Positions 9,082 to 17,614 of a stretch of DNA of 64,000 nt are shown here, in pieces. The stretch lies in contig CAMUYA010000014.1 of assembly GCA_947164865.1 (NCBI GenBank), positions 1-64,000 of the forward strand, in the 5' to 3' direction. The notes under the pieces were generated by a model, which was not told where the DNA came from, ran no database searches, and saw only the letters and a program-made list of their open reading frames with translations. Each line of letters starts with the position of its first letter. Position 1 is the first letter of the stretch. This DNA is from an uncultured Lachnospiraceae bacterium (GTDB taxonomy: Bacteria > Bacillota > Clostridia > Lachnospirales > Lachnospiraceae). The position numbers and the translations under genes are program-made.

Positions 9082-9312
9082 ATGGAATTTGAAAAGCTGA
9101 AATCAATCATTGCAGAAGTACTTAATGTTGATCCCGATGAGATCACCCTTGATACAACATTTACGGATGATCTCGGAGCTGATTCTCTCGATGTTTACCA
9201 GATCATCATGGGAATAGAAGATGCTTTTGATATTCATGTTGAGGAAGAAGCTGCAGAGCAGATCACCACAGTCGGTCAGGCTGTTGATCTTATAAAGGAT
9301 GCTCTGAATTGA
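9082..9312 (+). CDS. acpP: Acyl carrier protein
   Basis: This 76-residue acidic helical protein carries fatty acyl chains on a phosphopantetheine arm. The attachment site is Ser35 in LGADSLD, the standard motif. The length and the helix II segment LDVYQIIMGIEDAFDI are normal for type II fatty acid synthesis ACPs. It sits 23 bases after plsX with aaggaagg-like purines before ATG 9082. The plsX-acpP-rnc-smc order is common in Firmicutes, with fab genes elsewhere in this organism. Confidence 0.97.
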   Translation: MEFEKLKSIIAEVLNVDPDEITLDTTFTDDLGADSLDVYQIIMGIEDAFDIHVEEEAAEQITTVGQAVDLIKDALN

Positions 9313-9330
9313 TTTTTTAAGGATAAATAC

Positions 9331-9365
9331 GGGAAGGGATAACTATGCCCTTCCCTGTTTTGGTT
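9331..9365 (+). terminator. Hairpin between acpP and rnc (partial terminator or processing site)
   Basis: GGGAAGGG-N9-CCCTTCCC is a perfect 8-bp stem followed by the broken T tract tgttttggttt. It could attenuate transcription so that acpP is made in excess over rnc-smc, or could be a processing site; RNase III, encoded next, cuts double-stranded RNA. Both roles are inference. Confidence 0.6.
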
Positions 9366-9378
9366 TGGTAAGATTAAA

Positions 9379-10080
9379 ATGAATAACAATGATTTTTCAA
9401 AGCTTGAAGAAAAGATCGGCTATTTCTTCAACGATAAGCTTTTGCTCAGACAGGCACTGACCCACAGTTCCTATGCCAATGAGCAGAAGATAAACAAGTC
9501 GGGTGATTATGAAAGACTTGAATTTCTGGGTGATGCGGTTCTTGAAGTTGTTTCTTCGGAATTCCTTTTTCATAAATATCCGGATCTGCCTGAGGGTAAG
9601 CTGACTAAGCTTCGCGCATCTATGGTGTGCGAATCCTCACTTGCAATGTGCGCGCGGGATCTTGATCTCGGGAGCTATATTTTTCTTGGAAAAGGCGAAG
9701 AGGCAACCGGAGGCAGAAACAGAGAGAGCATCACATCCGATGTCATGGAGGCCATAATTGGCGCTATTTTCCTTGACGGCGGTATGGAGAAAGCCAAGCT
9801 TCATATAAACCGCTTTATCCTTTCAGATCTTGAGGATAAAGCGCTTTTCTATGACAGCAAGAGCAGACTTCAGGAAGTTCTGCAGGGCGTGCTCAAGAAA
9901 GAGTTTGAATACATACTTAACAGTGAGAGCGGCCCGGAGCACGATAAGACTTTTGACGTGTCGGTGGTTTCGCTGGGAGAAGAGCTGGGGCGCGGAACCG
10001 GCAGGACCAAGAAGGGAGCAGAACAGCAGGCTGCTTATCAGGCATTATTAAAGTTGAGAGATAAAGGCTATGTTTCTTAA
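9379..10080 (+). CDS. rnc: Ribonuclease III
   Basis: This double-strand-specific endoribonuclease processes rRNA precursors and structured mRNAs. The 233-residue protein has the signature ERLEFLGDAVLE (catalytic acidic residues) near residue 45, the second metal-ligand region SDVMEAIIGAIFLD, and a C-terminal double-stranded RNA binding domain from about residue 160 (SRLQEVLQG ... KKGAEQQAAYQALL). It overlaps smc by 11 bases, which suggests translational coupling, as in many Firmicutes. Confidence 0.96.
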   Translation: MNNNDFSKLEEKIGYFFNDKLLLRQALTHSSYANEQKINKSGDYERLEFLGDAVLEVVSSEFLFHKYPDLPEGKLTKLRASMVCESSLAMCARDLDLGSYIFLGKGEEATGGRNRESITSDVMEAIIGAIFLDGGMEKAKLHINRFILSDLEDKALFYDSKSRLQEVLQGVLKKEFEYILNSESGPEHDKTFDVSVVSLGEELGRGTGRTKKGAEQQAAYQALLKLRDKGYVS

Positions 10081-13000
10081 AAGTATTGAAGTACAGGGTT
10101 TTAAATCCTTTGCAAACAAGATAGTATTCCAGTTTCATAACGGTATAACCGGTATTGTAGGGCCTAACGGTTCCGGTAAGAGTAATGTTGCGGATGCGGT
10201 AAGGTGGGTTCTTGGAGAACAGAGTGTTAAGCAGCTCCGCGGCGGCACTATGCAGGATGTCATCTTTTCCGGAACGGAGCTCAGGAAGCCCCTCAGTTAT
10301 GCTTATGTTGCCATCACGCTGGATAATGCGGACCATGCACTGCCTATCGATTATGAAGAAGTGACCATTGCCAGAAGGCTTTATCGTTCGGGCGAAAGTG
10401 AATATCTGCTAAACGGGACTGCTTGCAGGCTCAAGGATGTAAATGAGCTTTTTTATGATACCGGTATAGGTAAAGAGGGCTATTCCATTATCGGACAGGG
10501 CCAGATCGACAAGATCCTTTCGGGTAAACCCGAAGAGAGACGTGAGCTTTTTGATGAAGCGGCTGGTATCGTCAAGTTTAAACGCCGTAAAGGAACAGCA
10601 TTAAAGAAGCTTGAAAACGAACAGAACAATCTTGTAAGAGTAAACGATATCCTTGCCGAGCTTGAAAGACAGGTTGGGCCTCTGGAGCGTCAGAGTGAAA
10701 AGGCAAAGCAGTACCTGAGCTACAAAGAAAACCTCAAGACCCTGGATGTTAATACATTCCTTCTTGATCACAAAAGGCTTAATCAGAGTCTTATAGATAT
10801 TGAAGAGAAATTGAGTGTAGCAAATAATGATCTTGATCAGGTAAAAGGTCAGTACGAAGGAGTACGTGAAGAGTACGACCGCATGCAGGAGGAGATCGCA
10901 TCCCTTGATAAGGCGATTGAGAAGGCCAGGAGCGAGCTGTCCAACACTGACCTTATGCGAAGCAATCTCGAGGGCCAGATCAATGTGTTTAAGGAAAACA
11001 TCCGAGCTGCCGGAGATTCAAGAAATTACTATCTCGAAAGAAAGAATTCAATTCTTTCGGAGATCGATGAAAGAAAAGCGGAGCGTGAAAAGATATTAAA
11101 CGACAACGCCGATTCCGACAAGCAGGCTGAAGAAGTAGAAAAAACCGCTGCGATCCTGGCAGAGGAACTGGCTAAAGTACAGAGCGAGATAGAGAAGCTC
11201 AATAAAAAGCTTGACGATAACAAGAATACAGTTATCAACGAGCTTAATTCGCGTGCAGCGATCAAGACCAAAATGGGTCGTTTTGATTCTCTTAAGGAGC
11301 AGATCAACGTACGTAAGGCGGAACTGAATTCCAAGATACTTCGCGTGAAGTCGGATGAAGCGGAGAGAGAGGATTCTATCCGCTCAATGGAAGCTGAATT
11401 CGAAAATATCACCGGTCAGATTAAAGAGCTGAATGATAAGGCTTCCGAAACGGAAAAACAGATAGACGAGTACAGAAGAAATCTTACTTCCTGTGATGAG
11501 CGGCTCCGGGAGGACCAGCAGAATTATCATCAGGAAAAGACCAGGCTCCAGACTCTTATCGATATTGCCGAAAAGTATGAAGGATACGGCGGAAGCGTCA
11601 AAAAGGTCATGGAGCAGAAGGACCGCGTAAAAGGAATCGTTGGCGTTGTCGCAGACATAATTAAGGTTGATAAAAAATACGAAACAGCGATAGAGACAGC
11701 CCTTGGTGGAAATATTCAGAATATCGTTACCAAGAACGAAGAAACGGCCAAAAAGCTTATAGAGTTCCTAAAAGAGGGGAAACTCGGACGTGCCACATTC
11801 CTGCCCATGGATTCGGTATCGAACCCGCAGAAGATAAAGGCAATAGACGTGCTAGACGAAAAGGGAGTTATAGGGCTTGCTCATACTCTAGTAGAAACAG
11901 AGCCACAGTATGCACTTGTGGCAGAAAGCCTCCTCGGAAGATTTGTGGTTGTTGATACCGTGGATAATGCCACAAAGATCGCAAGAAAATATAATTACAC
12001 CATCAGAATGGTAACCCTCGAAGGCGAGTTCCTTGCTCCCGGCGGTGCCATCAGTGGCGGTGCATTTAAGAATAATACCAATTTCCTCGGAAAGCGCAGA
12101 GAGATAGCCGATCTCGAAAAGAGCGTTGCCAAGCTTGAAAAGGCCATCGAAGATGGTGAAAGCCGGATTACAGAGCTGCGCGAAAAGAGAAATGAGAAGA
12201 GAACAGAGCTTGAGCGCATTAAGCTCGATATCCAGAATAAGACTATCGCTCAGAATACCGCAAGGATCAATCTTTCATCCGTAAGAGAGAGGATGGAAGA
12301 AGAGTCTGAAAACGCACTCGGACTTGCCAAAGAGCAGACTGATATCGAAGAGCAGCTTGTTAAGCTAAAAGACGATATGGAAACCGCCAAAGATGAGCTT
12401 AAGGCCAGCGAGGAACTCGAGCAGAAAGCTCAGGAGGAGATAAAAACTCTTACCGCTGACCTTGAGGATAAGCGTAAAAAAGAGTCTGAGGCACTCTCAA
12501 AGGTTAACGCATACGAGGTTGAGGTCCAGAAAATGCGTCAGGCCGAGAGCTTTAAACAGGCCAACCTCGATCGTATCGATTCCGAGCTCAGAAAATCGGA
12601 TGAAGAGCTGTCTTCAGTGTTGAAAGCTCTGGAAGATAACGATAAACTGATCGAAGAGAAGAAAAAGAATATCGAGCAGATAGAGGCTACAATAGAAGCT
12701 TCTTACTCTGAGCAGGAAAATAAACAGAACACATTAAAGGATAACATTGCCAAGAAGTCCGAGCTTTCTTCAAAGCAGAAGTCATTCTTTGAGGACAGAG
12801 AGAGCCTGAGTGATAAGATGAATTCCCTTGATAAGGAAGTGTTCAGGCTTACTTCACAGCGCGAGAGAAGTCAGGAATCCATAGATAATCACATCAACTA
12901 CATGTGGGAAGAATATGAGATCACTCTTTCCGCAGCAGAAAAGATGCGGGATGAATCAATGACGGATCTTACTGTCATGAAGCGTGATATTGCCGAGATA

Positions 13001-13630
13001 AAGGATAAGATCAAGAGACTCGGTGATGTAAATGTTAATGCTATTGAGGAATATAAGCAGGTTTCGGAGCGTTATAACCAGATGAAGACGCAGCAGAGCG
13101 ACCTGGTTACGGCAGCCGAAACGCTTAAAGGAATCATAGCAGAGCTTGATGATGCAATGAGAAAACAGTTCTCTGAGAGATTCAAGCAGATCAGCGATGA
13201 ATACGATAAGGTATTCAAGGAACTCTTCGGAGGCGGAAAAGCCACGCTCGAGCTTATGGAGGATGAGGATATCCTTGAGGCCGGAATCAGGATCATAGCA
13301 CAGCCCCCCGGGAAGAAGCTCCAGAATATGATGCAGCTCTCCGGTGGTGAGAAAGCATTGTCGGCTATAGCCCTTTTGTTTGCGATACAGAATCTCAAGC
13401 CTTCTCCTTTCTGCCTGCTTGATGAGATAGAGGCTGCGCTTGACGATTCAAATGTTGGAAGATTTGCCGGATATCTGCATAAGCTTACCGCACATACTCA
13501 ATTCATCGTTATCACACACAGGCGCGGTACCATGGCTAAAGTGGACAGGCTCTACGGTATAACGATGCAGGAGAAGGGCGTATCGACGCTTGTATCCGTC
13601 AACCTGATAGAAAATGAACTGGATGCATAA
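10070..13630 (+). CDS. smc: Chromosome partition protein SMC
   Basis: This is an ATPase of the SMC-ScpAB condensin that organises and segregates the chromosome. The 1186-residue protein has the expected plan: N-terminal Walker A GPNGSGKSN near residue 32, a long coiled coil, the hinge around residues 500-650 (VVADIIKVDKKYETAIETALGG), a returning coiled coil, then the C-terminal LSGGEKALSA signature and Walker B CLLDEIEAALDD. The length is normal. It starts at ATG 10070 inside the end of rnc. It is followed by a short hairpin repeat and ftsY, the usual order. Confidence 0.98.
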   Translation: MFLKSIEVQGFKSFANKIVFQFHNGITGIVGPNGSGKSNVADAVRWVLGEQSVKQLRGGTMQDVIFSGTELRKPLSYAYVAITLDNADHALPIDYEEVTIARRLYRSGESEYLLNGTACRLKDVNELFYDTGIGKEGYSIIGQGQIDKILSGKPEERRELFDEAAGIVKFKRRKGTALKKLENEQNNLVRVNDILAELERQVGPLERQSEKAKQYLSYKENLKTLDVNTFLLDHKRLNQSLIDIEEKLSVANNDLDQVKGQYEGVREEYDRMQEEIASLDKAIEKARSELSNTDLMRSNLEGQINVFKENIRAAGDSRNYYLERKNSILSEIDERKAEREKILNDNADSDKQAEEVEKTAAILAEELAKVQSEIEKLNKKLDDNKNTVINELNSRAAIKTKMGRFDSLKEQINVRKAELNSKILRVKSDEAEREDSIRSMEAEFENITGQIKELNDKASETEKQIDEYRRNLTSCDERLREDQQNYHQEKTRLQTLIDIAEKYEGYGGSVKKVMEQKDRVKGIVGVVADIIKVDKKYETAIETALGGNIQNIVTKNEETAKKLIEFLKEGKLGRATFLPMDSVSNPQKIKAIDVLDEKGVIGLAHTLVETEPQYALVAESLLGRFVVVDTVDNATKIARKYNYTIRMVTLEGEFLAPGGAISGGAFKNNTNFLGKRREIADLEKSVAKLEKAIEDGESRITELREKRNEKRTELERIKLDIQNKTIAQNTARINLSSVRERMEEESENALGLAKEQTDIEEQLVKLKDDMETAKDELKASEELEQKAQEEIKTLTADLEDKRKKESEALSKVNAYEVEVQKMRQAESFKQANLDRIDSELRKSDEELSSVLKALEDNDKLIEEKKKNIEQIEATIEASYSEQENKQNTLKDNIAKKSELSSKQKSFFEDRESLSDKMNSLDKEVFRLTSQRERSQESIDNHINYMWEEYEITLSAAEKMRDESMTDLTVMKRDIAEIKDKIKRLGDVNVNAIEEYKQVSERYNQMKTQQSDLVTAAETLKGIIAELDDAMRKQFSERFKQISDEYDKVFKELFGGGKATLELMEDEDILEAGIRIIAQPPGKKLQNMMQLSGGEKALSAIALLFAIQNLKPSPFCLLDEIEAALDDSNVGRFAGYLHKLTAHTQFIVITHRRGTMAKVDRLYGITMQEKGVSTLVSVNLIENELDA

Positions 13631-13636
13631 AACTTG

Positions 13637-13682
13637 CCTTCCCCTTGAAGGAAAGGTGTCAGCGAAGCTGACAGATGAGGTA
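13637..13682 (+). repeat. Short double-hairpin intergenic repeat supplying the ftsY ribosome binding site
   Basis: The unit CCTTCCCCTTGAAGGAAAGG is followed by a perfect hairpin GTCAGC-gaa-GCTGAC (13658-13672) and ends in agatgaggt. From memory, unchecked here, near-identical units are scattered through many gut Clostridia. Its end GATGAGG (13674-13680) is positioned as the ribosome binding site for ftsY. A degenerate reversed fragment may be present at 19385-19411. Confidence 0.7.
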
Positions 13683-13686
13683 TAAA

Positions 13687-14613
13687 TTGAGCGAAAATGA
13701 AGAAAAACTCGGCTTCTTCGCCAGATTGAAAGCCGGGCTTACCAAGACAAGAGACAACTTCACAAAGAATCTGGGTAATATATTTACTTCATCGGATATT
13801 GACGAAGATTTTTACGAGGAACTCGAAGAGATCCTGGTCATGGCAGATATCGGATATTATGCCACGGAGGATATTCTGGAAAGGCTAAAACTCAGGGTTA
13901 AGGAAGAGCATATCAAAAAATCCGAGGAATGCCGTGAGATCCTGAAGCAGAGCATCAAGGAGCTGATGAGTGTAGCCGAGAACGAATACCGTTTTGAATC
14001 CGAAAAGTCCATTATTATGGTCATTGGAGTAAACGGAGTCGGGAAAACGACCACTATCGGAAAGCTTGCTTCGAAGTTTCATGATCAGGGCAAGAAGGTG
14101 CTCATCGCAGCCGCGGATACGTTCAGAGCGGCAGCAAGCGAACAGCTTGAAATTTGGGCAAAGCGTGCGGATGTTCCCATTGTGGCATCTACAGAAGGCG
14201 CTGATCCCGCAAGCGTAGTATTTGATGCCGTATCAGCCTGCAAGGCAAGGGGGACCGATATTCTTCTTATCGATACTGCAGGCAGGCTCCATAATAAAAA
14301 GAATCTGATGGAAGAGCTCCGCAAGATGGATAAGGTGATCTCAAGGGAGTTTCCTGATGTTCACAGGGAAAACCTTATTGTACTCGACGGAACTACAGGT
14401 CAGAATGCACTTGTGCAGGCCAGGGAGTTTTCGGAAGTGGCACCCATCAGCGGTGTAGTGCTCACCAAGATGGACGGAACATCTAAGGGAGGCATAGCTG
14501 TGGCCATTCAGTCGGAGCTTAATATACCGGTAAAGTATATCGGGGTTGGGGAAGCTATCGAGGATCTGCAGAAGTTTGATGCGGATGCATTTGTGGAAGC
14601 AATATTTAGTTAA
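13687..14613 (+). CDS. ftsY: Signal recognition particle receptor FtsY
   Basis: This SRP-receptor GTPase docks ribosome-nascent chain-Ffh complexes at the membrane. The NG domain is complete: GVNGVGKTTTIGKLA (G1), DTFRAAASEQL, DTAGRLHNKKNLMEEL (G3), LTKMDGTSKGG (G4), and closing GVGEAIEDLQKFD. The track start ATG 13675 lies within the repeat with no ribosome binding site before it. TTG 13687 has GATGAGG six bases upstream, so I prefer it, giving 308 residues (MSENEEKLGFF). The N-terminal A domain is short, as usual in Firmicutes. Its partner ffh follows after the ilvA insertion. Confidence 0.96.
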   Translation: MSENEEKLGFFARLKAGLTKTRDNFTKNLGNIFTSSDIDEDFYEELEEILVMADIGYYATEDILERLKLRVKEEHIKKSEECREILKQSIKELMSVAENEYRFESEKSIIMVIGVNGVGKTTTIGKLASKFHDQGKKVLIAAADTFRAAASEQLEIWAKRADVPIVASTEGADPASVVFDAVSACKARGTDILLIDTAGRLHNKKNLMEELRKMDKVISREFPDVHRENLIVLDGTTGQNALVQAREFSEVAPISGVVLTKMDGTSKGGIAVAIQSELNIPVKYIGVGEAIEDLQKFDADAFVEAIFS

Positions 14614-14617
14614 CTTT

Positions 14618-14902
14618 CAGTTTAACTTACCAACTTAGTTACGGTATGGTCAATATGAGTTGTAATTTGCTCTCATGGGCTCTGCTGCTAAGCTCAAAGC
14701 ACTTTTGCTAAGGGCAAAATCGGTCTCGGTCAACTCGCGACGCTCGCCTCATCAGGCGAGCTGCTCAAACACTCCCTCGACACGATTTACACAAAGTGCT
14801 TCTCGCTAAGCGCGGCGCCTAATTCGATCAAACTACAATCTCATATCGCCCATACCTGTCACTGATAGTAAACAAGTGAACTGATGTTAGTACATTAAAC
14901 TG
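14618..14902. repeat. Large palindromic intergenic repeat, copy B
   Basis: This fills the whole 308-base gap between ftsY and ilvA. The ends are inverted repeats: CAGTTTAA at 14618 against TTAAACTG at 14895, then further in GGTATGGTCAATATGAG against CTCATATCGCCCATACC. The middle carries TGCTAAGCTCAAAGCACTTT, a matching inverted block CTTCTCGCTAAG, and a perfect hairpin CTCGCC-tcatca-GGCGAG (14743-14760). It begins 5 bases after the ftsY stop and ends about 20 bases before ilvA. It encodes nothing recognisable. Its left half matches copy A in inverse orientation. Confidence 0.85.
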
Positions 14903-14921
14903 TAATAAAAAGGGGAAAAAC

Positions 14922-16139
14922 ATGGAAATGCTAACATTAGATGCTTTTGAAGAAGCATCGGAAGTTGTATCAAGAGTAACACACGAGACTAAGCTGATCT
15001 ATTCCGAGTACTTCAGCGCAGAAACCGGGAATAAGGTTTACTTTAAGCCCGAAAATATGCAGTATACCGGAGCTTATAAGTTAAGAGGCGCATACTATAA
15101 AATGAGCCGTCTTTCAGAAGAAGACAGAGCAAAAGGTGTTATTACCGCATCGGCAGGTAACCATGCTCAGGGCGTGGCTTATGCCGCAAAAGCTTTCGGT
15201 GCCAAGGCTACCATTGTAATGCCCCTTATGACACCCTTTATCAAGGTTAAGCGCACAAAAGGATATGGGGCAGAGGTAGTGCTTCATGGCGATGTATATG
15301 ACGAGGCATGCGCAAAAGCGTATGAGCTTGCAGATGAGCATGGATACACATTCGTTCATCCTTTTGATGATCTGACAGTTGCTACAGGTCAGGGCACCAT
15401 CGCAATGGAGATCATCAAGGAGCTTCCCCTTGTTGATTATATCCTTGTACCAATCGGAGGAGGCGGACTTGCTACAGGTGTATCCACACTTGCAAAGCTT
15501 CTTAATCCCAAGATAAAGGTTATTGGTGTGGAGCCTTCGGGCGCAGCCTGCATGAAAGCGTCGTTTGAGGCAGGTAAGGTTGTTACACTTCCCGGAGTTA
15601 ATACAATTGCGGACGGTACTGCGGTTAAAACTCCCGGTGAAAAGCTTTTCCCTTATCTTAAGGAGAATCTTGATGATATCATCACAGTGGATGATGCGGA
15701 CCTGGTAGTTGCTTTCCTTGATATGGTGGAGAACCATAAGATGGTTGTAGAAAATTCGGGACTGCTTACCGTAGCTGCATTAAAACAGCTTGGAGTTAAG
15801 GATAAGAGAATAGTTTCCATCTTAAGCGGCGGTAATATGGATGTCATCACAATGTCATCCGTAGTTCAACAGGGCCTTATCCTCAGAGACAGGATATTTA
15901 CCGTATCGGTGCTTCTCCCCGATAAGCCGGGCGAGCTTTCGAGAGTATCCGGAACAATCGCTGCAGTTAATGGAAACGTTATCAAGCTTGAGCACAACCA
16001 GTTTGTATCCATCAACAGAAATGCTGCAGTTGAGCTTCGTATCACCCTCGAAGCCTTTGGCACCGAGCACAAGAATGAGATCATCGCGGCACTTGAGAAA
16101 AACGGTTATAAGCCAAGACTTGTATCGGCCAGCATTTAG
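14922..16139 (+). CDS. ilvA: Threonine ammonia-lyase (medium form, ACT domain)
   Basis: This PLP enzyme deaminates threonine to 2-oxobutyrate, for isoleucine synthesis or threonine catabolism. The 405-residue protein has the PLP lysine K53 in TGAYKLRGAYYK, the glycine-rich phosphate loop PIGGGGLATG, the substrate loop TASAGNHAQG, and a C-terminal ACT-like domain from about residue 325 (FTVSVLLPDKPGELSRV). This matches the 400-residue medium form rather than the 510-residue biosynthetic IlvA with two ACT-like domains. No T-box leader is present; copy B occupies the upstream region. It interrupts the conserved ftsY-ylxM-ffh order, so it was probably inserted here. Confidence 0.93.
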   Translation: MEMLTLDAFEEASEVVSRVTHETKLIYSEYFSAETGNKVYFKPENMQYTGAYKLRGAYYKMSRLSEEDRAKGVITASAGNHAQGVAYAAKAFGAKATIVMPLMTPFIKVKRTKGYGAEVVLHGDVYDEACAKAYELADEHGYTFVHPFDDLTVATGQGTIAMEIIKELPLVDYILVPIGGGGLATGVSTLAKLLNPKIKVIGVEPSGAACMKASFEAGKVVTLPGVNTIADGTAVKTPGEKLFPYLKENLDDIITVDDADLVVAFLDMVENHKMVVENSGLLTVAALKQLGVKDKRIVSILSGGNMDVITMSSVVQQGLILRDRIFTVSVLLPDKPGELSRVSGTIAAVNGNVIKLEHNQFVSINRNAAVELRITLEAFGTEHKNEIIAALEKNGYKPRLVSASI

Positions 16140-16151
16140 GAAGGGAATAAA

Positions 16152-17459
16152 ATGAGAAGGAATACTTTTTTAATAATTACATTCTTTGTTATGACGTTTT
16201 GTCTCCTTATTGGAGCTGGAACAATAACCTCGTTCATAAGCTATGCCGAGGACGAAGACTGTATCATTATGTATAGAATGTATAACCCGAATAGTGGTGA
16301 ACATTTTTATACGGGAAGCGTTGAAGAAAGACTGACTCTTTCTTATGCAGGATGGAATTATGAAGGTATTGCATGGCATGCCCCTAAGTCCGGTAATCCT
16401 GTATACAGGCTATATAATGCAAATGCCGGTGATCATCACTATACTACAAGCGAAAAAGAAAGAGATAATCTGATAGATGCAGGGTGGGCGTATGAGGGAA
16501 TAGCATGGAGATATGATCCTGACGGAACTCCTCTTTACAGATTATATAACCCGAATGCTATAAGCGGTTCCCATCATTATACCATGAGCGAGAAAGAAAA
16601 AGATAGTTTAGTGAATTTAGGTTGGTCCGCTGAAGGAATCGGTTGGTGCGCTAATTCAAAATGTAACTGCAGAGAAAAGTATTATTATGATGAGAGTGAT
16701 CAAATACTGTTAGTAAGTGTAAGAAAAGACTTTGGACCGGGAGTAAGAGAACCAGATTATAATGATTATCTTGCATTGCCAATAGATGAATATTATATAG
16801 TTGAATATCTTAGTACTCAGCCAGTAGAGAAAATCTGGAAATATGTTGATGCATGTATAGATGATCCAAATCTTGTTTGGTATCTTACTGATTATCTTCC
16901 ATATATTAAAAAAGAAGAAGTGATGAACTATGTAAGGGAGCATGCCTCTGAGATAGAATCAGCCGGTATGAGTGGAAGAACCGATTATACAGGTGATAAG
17001 CATGTAGGTGATTCTGATGGGGGATATGTGTGTATAAGAGTAATTCCGGAAGATAACGGAAACTGGACTTATGCGTATATGAAAGATTATATTGCAGAAA
17101 GACAGAGTCTTCTTGAGGATACTGATAAGGCAGAAAGATTTGAAAAGTGTCCACACATACATTGGCATGCGCAGAGAATAAATAATCTTGGATATGTAAA
17201 CTATACAATAAAATGTGATGATTGTGACGAAGATGTTAATTATGTTCTTGGACTGTGGGATGTAAGAGAAGAAAATGGTGAAAAAACTGTATATGTCAGG
17301 GGAGGATATTATGATGACAATGATGTTTTCCATTGGACCGGATTGTCTGACAAAGATTGGTCATGGCATAAGTGGCGAGGCGACCAATCCGTTTTCCCTA
17401 TAGATAAATTTATAGGCGATTATTGTTCATATGCCGATTATGATGGTGATATAGAGTAA
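16152..17459 (+). CDS. Secreted protein with three DUF5648-type repeats
   Basis: This 435-residue protein has a signal peptide (MRRN, a hydrophobic run to residue 30, likely cleavage after SYA at residue 32). Three tandem units of about 45 residues follow: MYRMYNPNSGEHFYT...WNYEGIAWHA, VYRLYNANAGDHHYT...WAYEGIAWRY and LYRLYNPNAISGSHHYT...WSAEGIGWCA. These are the DUF5648-type repeats found in cell-surface and lytic proteins of rumen and gut Clostridia. The remaining 260 residues are acidic, rich in Tyr and Trp, with a cysteine pair CDDCDED; I do not recognise them. Codons are visibly more AT-rich than in the neighbours, hinting at a different history. No catalytic domain is evident; a surface or carbohydrate-binding role is a guess. 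Confidence 0.85.
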   Translation: MRRNTFLIITFFVMTFCLLIGAGTITSFISYAEDEDCIIMYRMYNPNSGEHFYTGSVEERLTLSYAGWNYEGIAWHAPKSGNPVYRLYNANAGDHHYTTSEKERDNLIDAGWAYEGIAWRYDPDGTPLYRLYNPNAISGSHHYTMSEKEKDSLVNLGWSAEGIGWCANSKCNCREKYYYDESDQILLVSVRKDFGPGVREPDYNDYLALPIDEYYIVEYLSTQPVEKIWKYVDACIDDPNLVWYLTDYLPYIKKEEVMNYVREHASEIESAGMSGRTDYTGDKHVGDSDGGYVCIRVIPEDNGNWTYAYMKDYIAERQSLLEDTDKAERFEKCPHIHWHAQRINNLGYVNYTIKCDDCDEDVNYVLGLWDVREENGEKTVYVRGGYYDDNDVFHWTGLSDKDWSWHKWRGDQSVFPIDKFIGDYCSYADYDGDIE

Positions 17460-17531
17460 ATTTATAAGACACATCCTTATCATGCAAATATAATTAGACT
17501 TATACAAGGGTGATGTGTAAAGAAAAAATAC

Positions 17532-17578
17532 TTGACAGCAAAGCGCGCCTGTAATATTATTGAACAGGTGCGTTTTTT
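17532..17578 (+). promoter_or_regulatory. Promoter for ylxM-ffh embedded in a terminator-like hairpin
   Basis: TTGACA (17532-17537) and TATTAT (17555-17560) are 17 bases apart. The -10 lies in the loop of a 9-bp stem CGCGCCTGT/ACAGGTGCG (17544-17552 and 17564-17572), followed by TTTTTT. The same DNA can therefore terminate transcripts arriving from the DUF5648 gene and start the SRP operon. Confidence 0.75.
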
Positions 17579-17614
17579 ATGCCCATTTTTGTATTAATAC
17601 GAAGCAGGTTGATT

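Noticed and set aside
14641-14900. T-box or other riboswitch before ilvA
   Set aside because: The region is explained by the palindromic repeat copy B. No T-box core sequence or specifier arrangement is visible.
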